Assembly: GCF_003854895.1 (NCBI RefSeq) | Contig: NZ_CP033966.1 | Span: 1,054,001-1,118,000, forward strand | Reading direction: 5' to 3' | DNA length: 64,000 nucleotides | Source: Pigmentiphaga sp. H8 | GTDB taxonomy: Bacteria; Pseudomonadota; Gammaproteobacteria; Burkholderiales; Burkholderiaceae_B | Part shown: positions 23,687 through 31,234 of the stretch, in pieces | Position numbering within the stretch: the first letter of the stretch is position 1 | Layout of the letters: every line of letters starts with the position of its first letter | The notes under the pieces: generated by a model | Seen by the model: the letters and a program-made list of their open reading frames with translations, nothing else | Databases searched by the model: none | Told to the model about the DNA's origin: nothing | Translations under genes and position numbers: made by a program

Positions 23687-23820
23687 TCAATTTTTCTGAT
23701 GGAGATCATAAAAAGCCATGAATGAATGGCTGTCAACAGCGATCTCTGTTTGGTGAATTATCTCTGCCCTATCCAGGGAAGAATTCGCCTTTACCTTGTC
23801 CTTATATTCAGAAAAATTGA
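23687..23820. promoter_or_regulatory. AT-rich divergent control region with distant inverted repeat
   Basis: TCAATTTTTCTGA (23687-23699) and its exact reverse complement TCAGAAAAATTGA (23808-23820) are separated by 108 bases. Just after the second arm lies the near-palindrome AATTAAATATTAATT. The whole gap is far richer in A+T than its neighbours. The sites lie close to the LysR start and about 90-220 bases upstream of the Bug start. Two opposed sites of one regulator, able to loop, are likely. Confidence 0.5.
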
Positions 23821-23906
23821 TATAGACAATAATTAAATATTAATTGAACTGATTATGACGCGATCTTAGACTTCCGCTCCACAAGAAAGAGAAGTGGAGA
23901 CGCGAC

Positions 23907-24899
23907 ATGACCCTTTCCCCCTTGCCCCGGCGCGCCCTGGCGGCGTTGGCCGTGGCCGGCCTGACCCTGGTGCTGCCCGGGACCGCCCTGGCGGCGGCCG
24001 ATACTTATCCCTCCAAACCGCTGCGCATCGTCGTGCCCTATCCGACCGGCGGCTTCAACGACACGCTGGGGCGGCTGGTGGCGGCCAAGCTGCACGAGGC
24101 CTGGGGCCAGCCCGTCATCGTCGAGAACAAGCCGGGCGCGGGGACGCAGATCGGTTCGGCGGCCGTGGCGCGGGCGCCGGCGGACGGCTACACCCTGCTG
24201 GTCGTGCAGTTTCCGTTCGCCGCGAATCCCTGGCTGTACAAGAAGCTGCCCTACGACACGGTCAAGGATTTCACACCGGTGATACTGGCCGGGCGGTCGC
24301 CCATGCTGCTGGTCGTGAACGCCGAATCCAGCCTGCGTTCCGTGGCCGACGTGCTGGCGGCGGCGCGGGCCCGGCCCGGCAGCCTGAACTACGGCACATC
24401 CGGCGATGGTTCCTCCAACCACCTGGCGATGGAGCGCTTCTCCGGCATGACCGGCGCGAAGATGACGCCGGTGCCGTACAAGGGAAGCACGCCGCTGTTG
24501 ACCGACCTGGCCGGCGGCCAGGTCGGGCTGGCTTTCGACGCCTTCCCCCATGTCCTGCCCTTCATCCAGTCGGGCAAGGTCAAGCCGCTGGCGATCGCCG
24601 ATGCGCGGCGGTCGGCGCTCATGCCGGAACTGCCCACCGTTTCCGAGGCGGGCGTGCCCGGCTACGAAGTGTCGTCCTGGCACGGATTCGTGGTGCCGGC
24701 CGGCACGCCCCGTCCCGTGGTCGACAAGCTCAATGCCCGGCTCGAGGCGATTCTGGCCATGGAGGACGTGCGCAAGGTCTTCCGCCAGCAGGGCGTGGTG
24801 CCCGACGGCGGAAGCCCGGAGGCATTTCGTACTTTCATCGCCGGGCAGATGGACCTCTGGAAACAGGTGGTCCGGCAGGCCGGGATCGTGCCGCAATGA
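23907..24899 (+). CDS. Bug-family periplasmic solute receptor (first of two in this operon)
   Basis: This 330-residue exported receptor has a signal peptide ending near ALAAAD at residue 31. Core segments are YPSKPLRIVVPYPTGGFND, VIVENKPGAGT, ADGYTLLVVQF, YKKLPYDTVKDF and VPYKGS. It is the first gene of the operon, and its stop overlaps the start of the enolase-superfamily gene (ATGA). The second receptor, at 26092, shares most of these segments, so the pair arose by duplication. It probably captures the 2-hydroxy acid or ester handled by the downstream enzymes. No TctAB is present. Confidence 0.93.
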   Translation: MTLSPLPRRALAALAVAGLTLVLPGTALAAADTYPSKPLRIVVPYPTGGFNDTLGRLVAAKLHEAWGQPVIVENKPGAGTQIGSAAVARAPADGYTLLVVQFPFAANPWLYKKLPYDTVKDFTPVILAGRSPMLLVVNAESSLRSVADVLAAARARPGSLNYGTSGDGSSNHLAMERFSGMTGAKMTPVPYKGSTPLLTDLAGGQVGLAFDAFPHVLPFIQSGKVKPLAIADARRSALMPELPTVSEAGVPGYEVSSWHGFVVPAGTPRPVVDKLNARLEAILAMEDVRKVFRQQGVVPDGGSPEAFRTFIAGQMDLWKQVVRQAGIVPQ

Positions 24900-26053
24900 A
24901 GACGGCCGCTCCGCTGGTGGTGCGCGAGGTGCAGGCCTACGCCACTTCGTTCCCGGTTCCCGCCGCCAGCAGCGTGACGCTGGGCGTCGGACGGGTGATC
25001 AAGCGCGACGCCGTGGTGGTCAAGGTGACGACCGAATGCGGACTGGTGGGATACGGCGAATCGCATCACGGGCGCGCCCACACCACCATCGCCCATTTCG
25101 TGAACAGCGCGCTGCGGCCGTTCGTGGTGGGCCGGGACGCGGCCGACGTGAACGGGATCTGGCATCACATCTACATGCGCCAGCTCGCCAGCCACGGCCT
25201 GGGCGCCGCCTGCGCGATGGCCATGAGCGGCATCGACATGGCGCTTTGGGACATTCGCGGCAAGGCTGTCGGCTGGCCGCTGCACAGGCTGCTGGGCGGC
25301 GCCGCGCGGGCGGTTCCCGCCTATGCCGGGGGGGTCGCACTGGGGTGGCAGGATCCCGCCGCCCTGGTGGAGGAGGCGCGCCGCCACATCGAGGCCGGAT
25401 ACCGCGCGGTGAAGCTGCGGCTGGGGGACAGCGTGGCGCGCGACCTGGCCCGCGTGCGCGCCGTGCGGGAGGCGTTCGGCGGCGAGCTGGTCATCCTGGC
25501 CGATGCCAATACCGCCTATGGGGTGGACGAGGCGCGCGCCGTGATGCCGAGGCTGGACGAACTGGGGGTGGGCTGGCTGGAAGAGCCGTTCCCCCCGCAC
25601 GACCATCGCAGCTATGCGCAGGCCCGGACCTTCGGGCGGGTGCCGCTGGCGGCGGGCGAGAACCACTACACCCGCTACGAGTTCAACCGGCTGGTGGACG
25701 ACGGCGTGGTCACCGTATTGCAGCCCGACCTGTCCAAGGCGGGCGGCATCACCGAGACGCTGCGCATTGCCGCGATGGCGTCGGCCCACAAGCTGCCGGT
25801 GCACCTGCATTCGTCGATGACGGGCATCAACCTGGCCGCCTCCGTCCACGTGCTGGCGGCGCTGGACAACGGCGGGTATTTCGAGGCCGACGTCTCGCGC
25901 GTGAACCTGTTTCGCGATCGCCTAACGAGCACGCCGTTCGGCCTGGGCGACGACGGTTGTGTCCGGCCGCTGGAGGGGCCGGGCCTGGGCGTGGAGGTGG
26001 ACGAGGACTTCCTGCGCGCCCATCCGGCCATCGAAGGGCCGGCCTACGCATGA
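24896..26053 (+). CDS. Mandelate racemase / muconate lactonizing enzyme family protein
   Basis: This 385-residue enolase-superfamily enzyme acts in the cytoplasm. The metal ligands are in ILADANT (D), WLEEPF (E) and LAAGENH (E). The second-strand base motif reads KLR (AVKLRLG) rather than the KxK of mandelate racemase. The opposite-face His/Asp dyad is visible as QPDLSKAGG (D) and PVHLHSS (H). This set allows proton abstraction next to a carboxylate, giving racemisation, cycloisomerisation or dehydration. With an FMN 2-hydroxyacid oxidase downstream, racemisation of a mandelate-like acid is the favoured guess, but an acid-sugar dehydratase cannot be excluded. Confidence 0.88.
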   Translation: MKTAAPLVVREVQAYATSFPVPAASSVTLGVGRVIKRDAVVVKVTTECGLVGYGESHHGRAHTTIAHFVNSALRPFVVGRDAADVNGIWHHIYMRQLASHGLGAACAMAMSGIDMALWDIRGKAVGWPLHRLLGGAARAVPAYAGGVALGWQDPAALVEEARRHIEAGYRAVKLRLGDSVARDLARVRAVREAFGGELVILADANTAYGVDEARAVMPRLDELGVGWLEEPFPPHDHRSYAQARTFGRVPLAAGENHYTRYEFNRLVDDGVVTVLQPDLSKAGGITETLRIAAMASAHKLPVHLHSSMTGINLAASVHVLAALDNGGYFEADVSRVNLFRDRLTSTPFGLGDDGCVRPLEGPGLGVEVDEDFLRAHPAIEGPAYA

Positions 26054-26091
26054 CGCAGCAATCCATCAAACAGACAAACGGAGACAGGAAC

Positions 26092-27075
26092 ATGCACTTC
26101 ACGACGTGGATCAGGATCGCCGCGGGCGCGGCCGCCCTGGCGGCCACCGCGCCCGCCCTGGCGGACCGGGTGGCCGACGCCTACCCGGAAAAACCCATAC
26201 GCATCATCGTTCCCTATACGCCGGCGGGCTTCAACGATGCCATGGCGCGGGTGTTCGCGCGCAAGCTGCAGGAAAGCTGGCACCAGCCGGTCATCGTCGA
26301 GAACAAGCCGGGGGCGGGCACCATCATCGGCACCGAGCAGGGCGTCCGCGCCGAGCCCGACGGCTACACGCTGGTCGTGGTCGGCTTTCCACTGGTGGCC
26401 AACCAGTTCCTGTACAAGAAGCTGCCCTACGACTCGGTCAAGGATGTGGCCCCGGTGATCCTGGGCGCGCGTTCGCCCAACCTGCTGGTGGTCAGCGCGA
26501 ACTCGAGCATACGCAGCGTGCAGGACCTCGTGGCCGAGGCGCGGCGCCGCCCGGGCAAGCTCAACTACGCGACCGCCGGCAACGGCACCTCGAACCACCT
26601 GACCATGGAGTACTTCAAGAGCGTGGCGGGCATCGATCTCATACAGGTGCCCTACAAGGGCAGCGCGCCCATGGTGACCGACCTGCTGGGCGGCCAGGTG
26701 GACGTGATGTTCGACAACATGCCGCACGTGCTGCCCCACGTGCGCGCGGGCAAGATGCGCGCGCTCGGCATCACCGGCGCGAAGCGCTCGCCGCTGGCGC
26801 CCGATCTGCCCACCATCGCCGAGCAGGGCTATCCCGGCTTCGAGGTCGCCGTCTGGTACGGCCTGGGCGCCCCGGCCCGGACGCCGCCCGCCATCCTGGC
26901 CAAGCTGAACCGGGAACTGAACCGGATCCTGGCCACCGACGAGGTCAGGAAGATTTTCGCCGACCAGGGCGTGGAGCCGCTGGGCGGATCGCTGGAGGAT
27001 TTCTCGGCCTATTTCAAGGAACAGTCCCAGCGCTGGTCCAAGGTCGTGCATGACGCCAAGGTGTCCCTGGAGTAG
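26092..27075 (+). CDS. Bug-family periplasmic solute receptor (second in this operon)
   Basis: This 327-residue exported receptor has a signal peptide ending near ALADR, residue 25. It is paralogous to the receptor at 23907 and shares GFND, VIVENKPGAGT, DGYTL, LYKKLPYD, RSPxLLVV and SNHL. The pocket loop reads TPAGFND, so the first glycine of the usual GG pair is alanine. That suggests a changed ligand preference from its sister. It lies 38 bases after the enolase-family gene and 33 before the UbiD gene. Having two receptors in one operon may allow uptake of two related substrates or isomers (inference). Confidence 0.93.
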   Translation: MHFTTWIRIAAGAAALAATAPALADRVADAYPEKPIRIIVPYTPAGFNDAMARVFARKLQESWHQPVIVENKPGAGTIIGTEQGVRAEPDGYTLVVVGFPLVANQFLYKKLPYDSVKDVAPVILGARSPNLLVVSANSSIRSVQDLVAEARRRPGKLNYATAGNGTSNHLTMEYFKSVAGIDLIQVPYKGSAPMVTDLLGGQVDVMFDNMPHVLPHVRAGKMRALGITGAKRSPLAPDLPTIAEQGYPGFEVAVWYGLGAPARTPPAILAKLNRELNRILATDEVRKIFADQGVEPLGGSLEDFSAYFKEQSQRWSKVVHDAKVSLE

Positions 27076-27108
27076 GGGAGACCGGCGCAATTGACGAGGA
27101 AAGGAATC

Positions 27109-28545
27109 ATGACAGGCAAGAACAGGCCCCGGGACATGCGGCAGTGGCTGGCGCACCTGGCGAAGACGGACAGGCTCGCGGTCCTGCGCGAGGGCGTGCC
27201 GCTCAAGCACACGCTGGCGGCCATGGCCAAGCTGCTGGACGGCCGCCAGGCCGCCTACTTCCCTCGGCCCGGCGGCCATGCCATGCCCGTCGTGTCGGGC
27301 TTCATGGCGCAGCGCGCCTGGATCGCCGAAGCCCTGGGGGTCGAGTCGGCCGGATTGCTGGAAGCTTTCCGGACGGCGGCCGAGACGCCGCTGCCATGGC
27401 GCGAGGTGGCGTCCGCTTCGGCACCTTGCCAGGAAGTCGTGCTGCGCGACGTCGACCTGTTGGCGCAGCTGCCCATTCCCACCCACAGCGAGTTCGACAG
27501 CGGTCCGTACATCACGGCCGGCATGGTGATCGCGCGCAATCCCGTCACGGGCGTGCAGAACGTCTCGATCAACCGCATCCAGGTGCATGCCCGCGATCGC
27601 ATGGCCATCCTGATGCTGCCGCGCCATCTGCACGCGTTCTACCAGGAGGCGGAGGCGCGCGGCCTGGAATTGCCGGTGGCGGTGGTGATCGGCGCCGATC
27701 CGCTGACGCTGCTGGCTTCGCAGGCCATTACGCCCATCGACTACGACGAGCTCGAGATCGCCGGCGCCCTGCACGGCGAACCGCTCGAAGTCGTCAAGTG
27801 CCTGACCAACGACGTGCGCGTGCCGGCCCGCGCCGAGATCGTGATCGAGGGGCGGCTGCTGCCGGGCGTGCGGGAAGAGGAAGGGCCGTTCGGCGAATTT
27901 CCGCGCTACTACAGCGCCAAGGAAAAGCGCGAGGTGATCGCGGTCGATGCCATCACGCACCGGCGCGGTCCCATCTTCCACACCATCGTGCCGGCCGAAC
28001 TCGAGCACCTGCTGCTCGGGTCCATCCCGCGCGAGGCCACGCTGCTGTCGCACCTGCAACGCAGCTTTCCCGGCGTGCTGGACGTGCACCTGAGCATGGG
28101 CGGGGTGGGGCGCTACCACCTGTTCGTCAAGTTCAGGAAGCGCCGCGAGGGCGAACCCAAGAACGTGCTGCTGTGCGCGCTGGGGGCGCACTACGACATC
28201 AAGCAGGTGATCGTGGTGGACGACGACGTCGACGTGCACGACCCCAAGCAGGTCGAGTGGGCCGTGGCCACGCGCTTCCAGGCCGACCGCGACCTGGTGG
28301 TGATCAGCGGCGCCCAGGGATCGGTGCTCGACCCGTCCACCACCGTGGGCGTGGACGACATCGAGAATCTGCCGCCGGCCCTGCAGGGCATCGGCGCCAA
28401 GATGGGGCTGGACGCCACGCGGCCGCTGGCCTATGCGGGCCACATCTTCACCAAGGTCAGGATCCCGGGCGAGGCGGAGATAGACATCGCCGCGCAGATC
28501 ATGCCCAATGCCGTGGTCGACTGGGAAACCGGCGCGGTCGGTTAG
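27109..28545 (+). CDS. UbiD-family prenylated-FMN decarboxylase
   Basis: This 478-residue UbiD-family enzyme reversibly decarboxylates aromatic or unsaturated acids with prenylated FMN. Family segments include NVSINRIQVHARDRM (arginine region), PARAEIVIEG, EEEGPFGEFPRYY (glutamates near the cofactor), HRRGPIFHTIVPAELEHLLLG and the C-terminal RFQADRDLVVISGAQGSVLDPST. The start at 27109 was chosen for its AGGAAAGGA ribosome site; a TTG eighteen bases earlier is in frame but poorer. No ubiX is in the window, so the cofactor must come from elsewhere. In this operon it could remove the carboxyl group of a (hydroxy)benzoate made by the mandelate-like route. Confidence 0.92.
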   Translation: MTGKNRPRDMRQWLAHLAKTDRLAVLREGVPLKHTLAAMAKLLDGRQAAYFPRPGGHAMPVVSGFMAQRAWIAEALGVESAGLLEAFRTAAETPLPWREVASASAPCQEVVLRDVDLLAQLPIPTHSEFDSGPYITAGMVIARNPVTGVQNVSINRIQVHARDRMAILMLPRHLHAFYQEAEARGLELPVAVVIGADPLTLLASQAITPIDYDELEIAGALHGEPLEVVKCLTNDVRVPARAEIVIEGRLLPGVREEEGPFGEFPRYYSAKEKREVIAVDAITHRRGPIFHTIVPAELEHLLLGSIPREATLLSHLQRSFPGVLDVHLSMGGVGRYHLFVKFRKRREGEPKNVLLCALGAHYDIKQVIVVDDDVDVHDPKQVEWAVATRFQADRDLVVISGAQGSVLDPSTTVGVDDIENLPPALQGIGAKMGLDATRPLAYAGHIFTKVRIPGEAEIDIAAQIMPNAVVDWETGAVG

Positions 28546-28564
28546 CGGCGCACGAGGAACAACG

Positions 28565-29779
28565 ATGACCCTGGCTTCCATCCTGTCCACCGGCGACCTG
28601 GAGCAGGCCGCGCGGCGGCGCCTGCCGCCCAGCGTGTACGGCTATGTCTCGGGCGGCTCGGAAACCGAAAGCGCGCTGCGGGGCAATCGCCAGGCTTTCG
28701 ATGCCTGGCGGTTCGTGCCGCGCTTCCTGGTGGACGTGTCGCGCCGGTCCCAGGCCAGGAGCCTGTTCGGCACGCACTACGCCGCGCCGTTCGGCATCGC
28801 GCCCATGGGCGTGGCCGGCATCTGCGGCTTCGACGGCGACCTCGCGCTGGCGCGCGCGGCGGCCGAGGCCCAGGTGCCCTTCGTGTTGAGCGGCGCGTCG
28901 ACCACGCCCATGGAGCGCGTGCTGCAACAGGCGCCGGGAAGCTGGTTCCAGGCCTATGTCCCGTCCAACCGTGAACTGATTGGTGCCTTGCTGGCGCGTG
29001 CCGAGCGGGCGGGCGTACCGGTGCTGGTGGTGACGGTGGACGTGCCGATCGCCTCGACGCGCGAGGTGGAGCTGCGCAATGGCTTCAGCCTGCCGCTGCG
29101 GCTCACGCCGCGGCTGGTGGCCGGCGGCCTGGCTCGGCCCGGCTGGCTGGCGCGGACCTTCCTGCAAACACTGCTGCGCCAGGGCATCCCCCGGTTCGAG
29201 AATTTTTCCGCGGCGCGTGGCAACCGCATCATCATGGCGGCATCCGGCGACCACCGCGCGGGGCGGGCCGCGCTGTCGTGGGACGACCTGGCCTGGGTGC
29301 GCGACCGCTGGCGCGGCCGGCTGGTGATCAAGGGCCTGCTGCATCCTGAGGATGCCGGGCGCGCCCAGGCCATCGGCGCCGACGGCGTCATCGTCTCCAA
29401 TCACGGCGGCCGGCAGCTCGACGGCGCGCAGGCGCCGATCGATGCCTTGCCCGCCATCGCGGCCGCGGCGCCGCGGCTGGCGATCATGGTCGACAGCGGC
29501 TTTCGGCGCGGCACCGACATCCTGAAGGCGCTGGCGCTGGGCGCCGATTTCGTCTTCATCGGCCGCCCCGCCATGTACGGCCTGGCCGTGGGCGGACAGG
29601 CCGGCGTCGCCCACGTGCTGGCCCTGCTCAAGCGCGAGATCGATGTCGACCTCGCCCTGCTGGGATGCGCCGACGTCGCCGGCCTGGACAGCCGGTACCT
29701 GGCCCGGCCAGGCCCGCCATCCGAATTCCGCATCCCTTCCGGAGAATGCTCATGCACTTGCTCGACGCCCGCCATCTGA
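28565..29779 (+). CDS. FMN-dependent alpha-hydroxyacid oxidase/dehydrogenase
   Basis: This 404-residue enzyme of the glycolate oxidase, lactate dehydrogenase and (S)-mandelate dehydrogenase family oxidises a 2-hydroxy acid to a 2-oxo acid. Key residues are Y27 (GYVSGG), Q129/Y131 (FQAY), K256 (LVIKG), the base H280 and R283 (SNHGGRQLD), and the FMN-phosphate segments DSGFRRGTD and GRP. All canonical catalytic residues are present. The start at 28565 is 19 bases after the UbiD stop. The 3' end overlaps the aldehyde dehydrogenase gene by 28 bases. The substrate is probably mandelate-like from context; lactate is the alternative. Confidence 0.92.
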   Translation: MTLASILSTGDLEQAARRRLPPSVYGYVSGGSETESALRGNRQAFDAWRFVPRFLVDVSRRSQARSLFGTHYAAPFGIAPMGVAGICGFDGDLALARAAAEAQVPFVLSGASTTPMERVLQQAPGSWFQAYVPSNRELIGALLARAERAGVPVLVVTVDVPIASTREVELRNGFSLPLRLTPRLVAGGLARPGWLARTFLQTLLRQGIPRFENFSAARGNRIIMAASGDHRAGRAALSWDDLAWVRDRWRGRLVIKGLLHPEDAGRAQAIGADGVIVSNHGGRQLDGAQAPIDALPAIAAAAPRLAIMVDSGFRRGTDILKALALGADFVFIGRPAMYGLAVGGQAGVAHVLALLKREIDVDLALLGCADVAGLDSRYLARPGPPSEFRIPSGECSCTCSTPAI

Positions 29780-31203
29780 TCGATGGACATTGGCTGCCTT
29801 CCGCCGACGGCCGCACGGCCGCCAGCATCGACCCCGCCACGGGCCAGACCATCGGCACGCTGGCCGACGGCGGCCGCGTGGAGGCGCAGGCGGCCATCGC
29901 CGCCGCCCGCCGCGCCTTCGACACGACGCCCTGGCCGCAAAGCCCGCGCGTGCGGCAGAACGTCCTGCTGCAATGGGCCGACCGGCTCGAACGCCGCACC
30001 GATCTGGCGGCGCTGCTGACGCGCGAGAACGGCAAGGTGCTGCGCGAAGCGCGCGGCGAGATGGCCGGGGCCATTTCCGAGATCCGCTATTACGCTGGGC
30101 TGGCGCGCCACATGCCCGGGCATTTCATGGAAGTGGAGCCCGGAGCCTTCGCGGCCACGCTGCGCGAGCCGGCCGGGGTGGCGGCGCTGATCATTCCCTG
30201 GAACGCCCCGGTCGTGCTGCTGATCCGGGCGCTCGCGCCCGCGCTGGCGGCCGGATGCGCGGCCATCGTCAAGCCCGCGCAGCAGACCGCACAGATCACG
30301 GCGGCGGTGCTGCAGGAACTGGCGCAGGTGCCCGGCCTGCCGCCCGGCGTGCTGAACCTGGTGTGCGAGACCGGCAGCGAGGCGGCCCGGGAACTGGTCG
30401 CCTCGCCCGACGTGGACGTGCTGAGCTTCACCGGTTCCAACCTGGTCGGCCAGCACATCATGGCGGCGGCCGCGCCCACGATGAAGAAGCTGTCGCTGGA
30501 ACTGGGCGGCAAGTCGTGCTGCCTGGTCTTTCCCGATGCGGACATCGAAACGACCGCGCGCCAGCTGGCCGCGGCGGCCACCATCATTTCCGGGCAGCAG
30601 TGCACGGCCGCGCGGCGCGTGCTGGTCCATGCCTCGCGCCTGGACGAGATGAAGCGCGCCCTGGCCGGAGCCCTGTCGGCCATCGTGGTCGGCCCCGGTT
30701 CGGACGAAGCCTCGGGCATGGGGCCGTTGATCGACGGGCAGGCGGTGCGAACGGTGGACGAGGCCGCGCGGCGCGCGCTGGACGAATGCGACGAAGTCCT
30801 GCTGCGCGGTGGCCGGCCGCAGGGGGCGCTGGCCGGCGGCAGCTATCTGACGCCCACGCTGGTGGCGCATCGCGACAGCTCGGCCTTCTTCTGCCAGGAA
30901 GAAATCTTCGGCCCCTTCGTGGTGCTGGAATCCTTCGACGACGAACGCGAGGCGGTGCAGCGCGCCAATCACACGGTGTACGGGCTGTCCGCGAGCGTCT
31001 GGACCGCCGACGGCGACCGCGCATTGCGCGTCGCGCGCGCCCTGCGCAACGGCACGGTCTGGATCAACGACCACAACCGTCTGTTCGCCGAAGCCGAAAC
31101 CGGCGGCTACCGCCAGAGCGGGCTGGGCCGGCTGCACGGCTACGAGGGGCTGGGCGATTTCCTGGAAACCAAGCACATCTATCGCAGCGCCGGCGTGGTC
31201 TGA
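29752..31203 (+). CDS. NAD(P)-dependent aldehyde dehydrogenase
   Basis: This 483-residue ALDH-superfamily enzyme has the oxyanion asparagine N151 (IPWN), the general base E250 (LSLELGGKS), the nucleophile C284 (GQQCTAARR) and the EEIFGPFV cofactor segment. The N-terminal half is the Rossmann NAD domain, with FTGSNLVG as the nucleotide loop. Ribosome binding is at GGAGAA, within the end of the preceding gene. It probably oxidises the aldehyde that follows decarboxylation of the 2-oxo acid, for example benzaldehyde to benzoate. It is most like benzaldehyde, betaine-aldehyde or generic ALDHs, so specificity is not fixed by sequence. Confidence 0.93.
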   Translation: MHLLDARHLIDGHWLPSADGRTAASIDPATGQTIGTLADGGRVEAQAAIAAARRAFDTTPWPQSPRVRQNVLLQWADRLERRTDLAALLTRENGKVLREARGEMAGAISEIRYYAGLARHMPGHFMEVEPGAFAATLREPAGVAALIIPWNAPVVLLIRALAPALAAGCAAIVKPAQQTAQITAAVLQELAQVPGLPPGVLNLVCETGSEAARELVASPDVDVLSFTGSNLVGQHIMAAAAPTMKKLSLELGGKSCCLVFPDADIETTARQLAAAATIISGQQCTAARRVLVHASRLDEMKRALAGALSAIVVGPGSDEASGMGPLIDGQAVRTVDEAARRALDECDEVLLRGGRPQGALAGGSYLTPTLVAHRDSSAFFCQEEIFGPFVVLESFDDEREAVQRANHTVYGLSASVWTADGDRALRVARALRNGTVWINDHNRLFAEAETGGYRQSGLGRLHGYEGLGDFLETKHIYRSAGVV

Positions 31204-31234
31204 GACACGCCCAACGAGATTTCAAGGAACCGAC

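Noticed and set aside
26044..28590. An 848-codon open frame on the minus strand opposite the Bug and UbiD genes
   Set aside because: It is a shadow frame caused by high GC. It has no recognisable domain, and both real genes on the plus strand have clear family motifs and ribosome sites.
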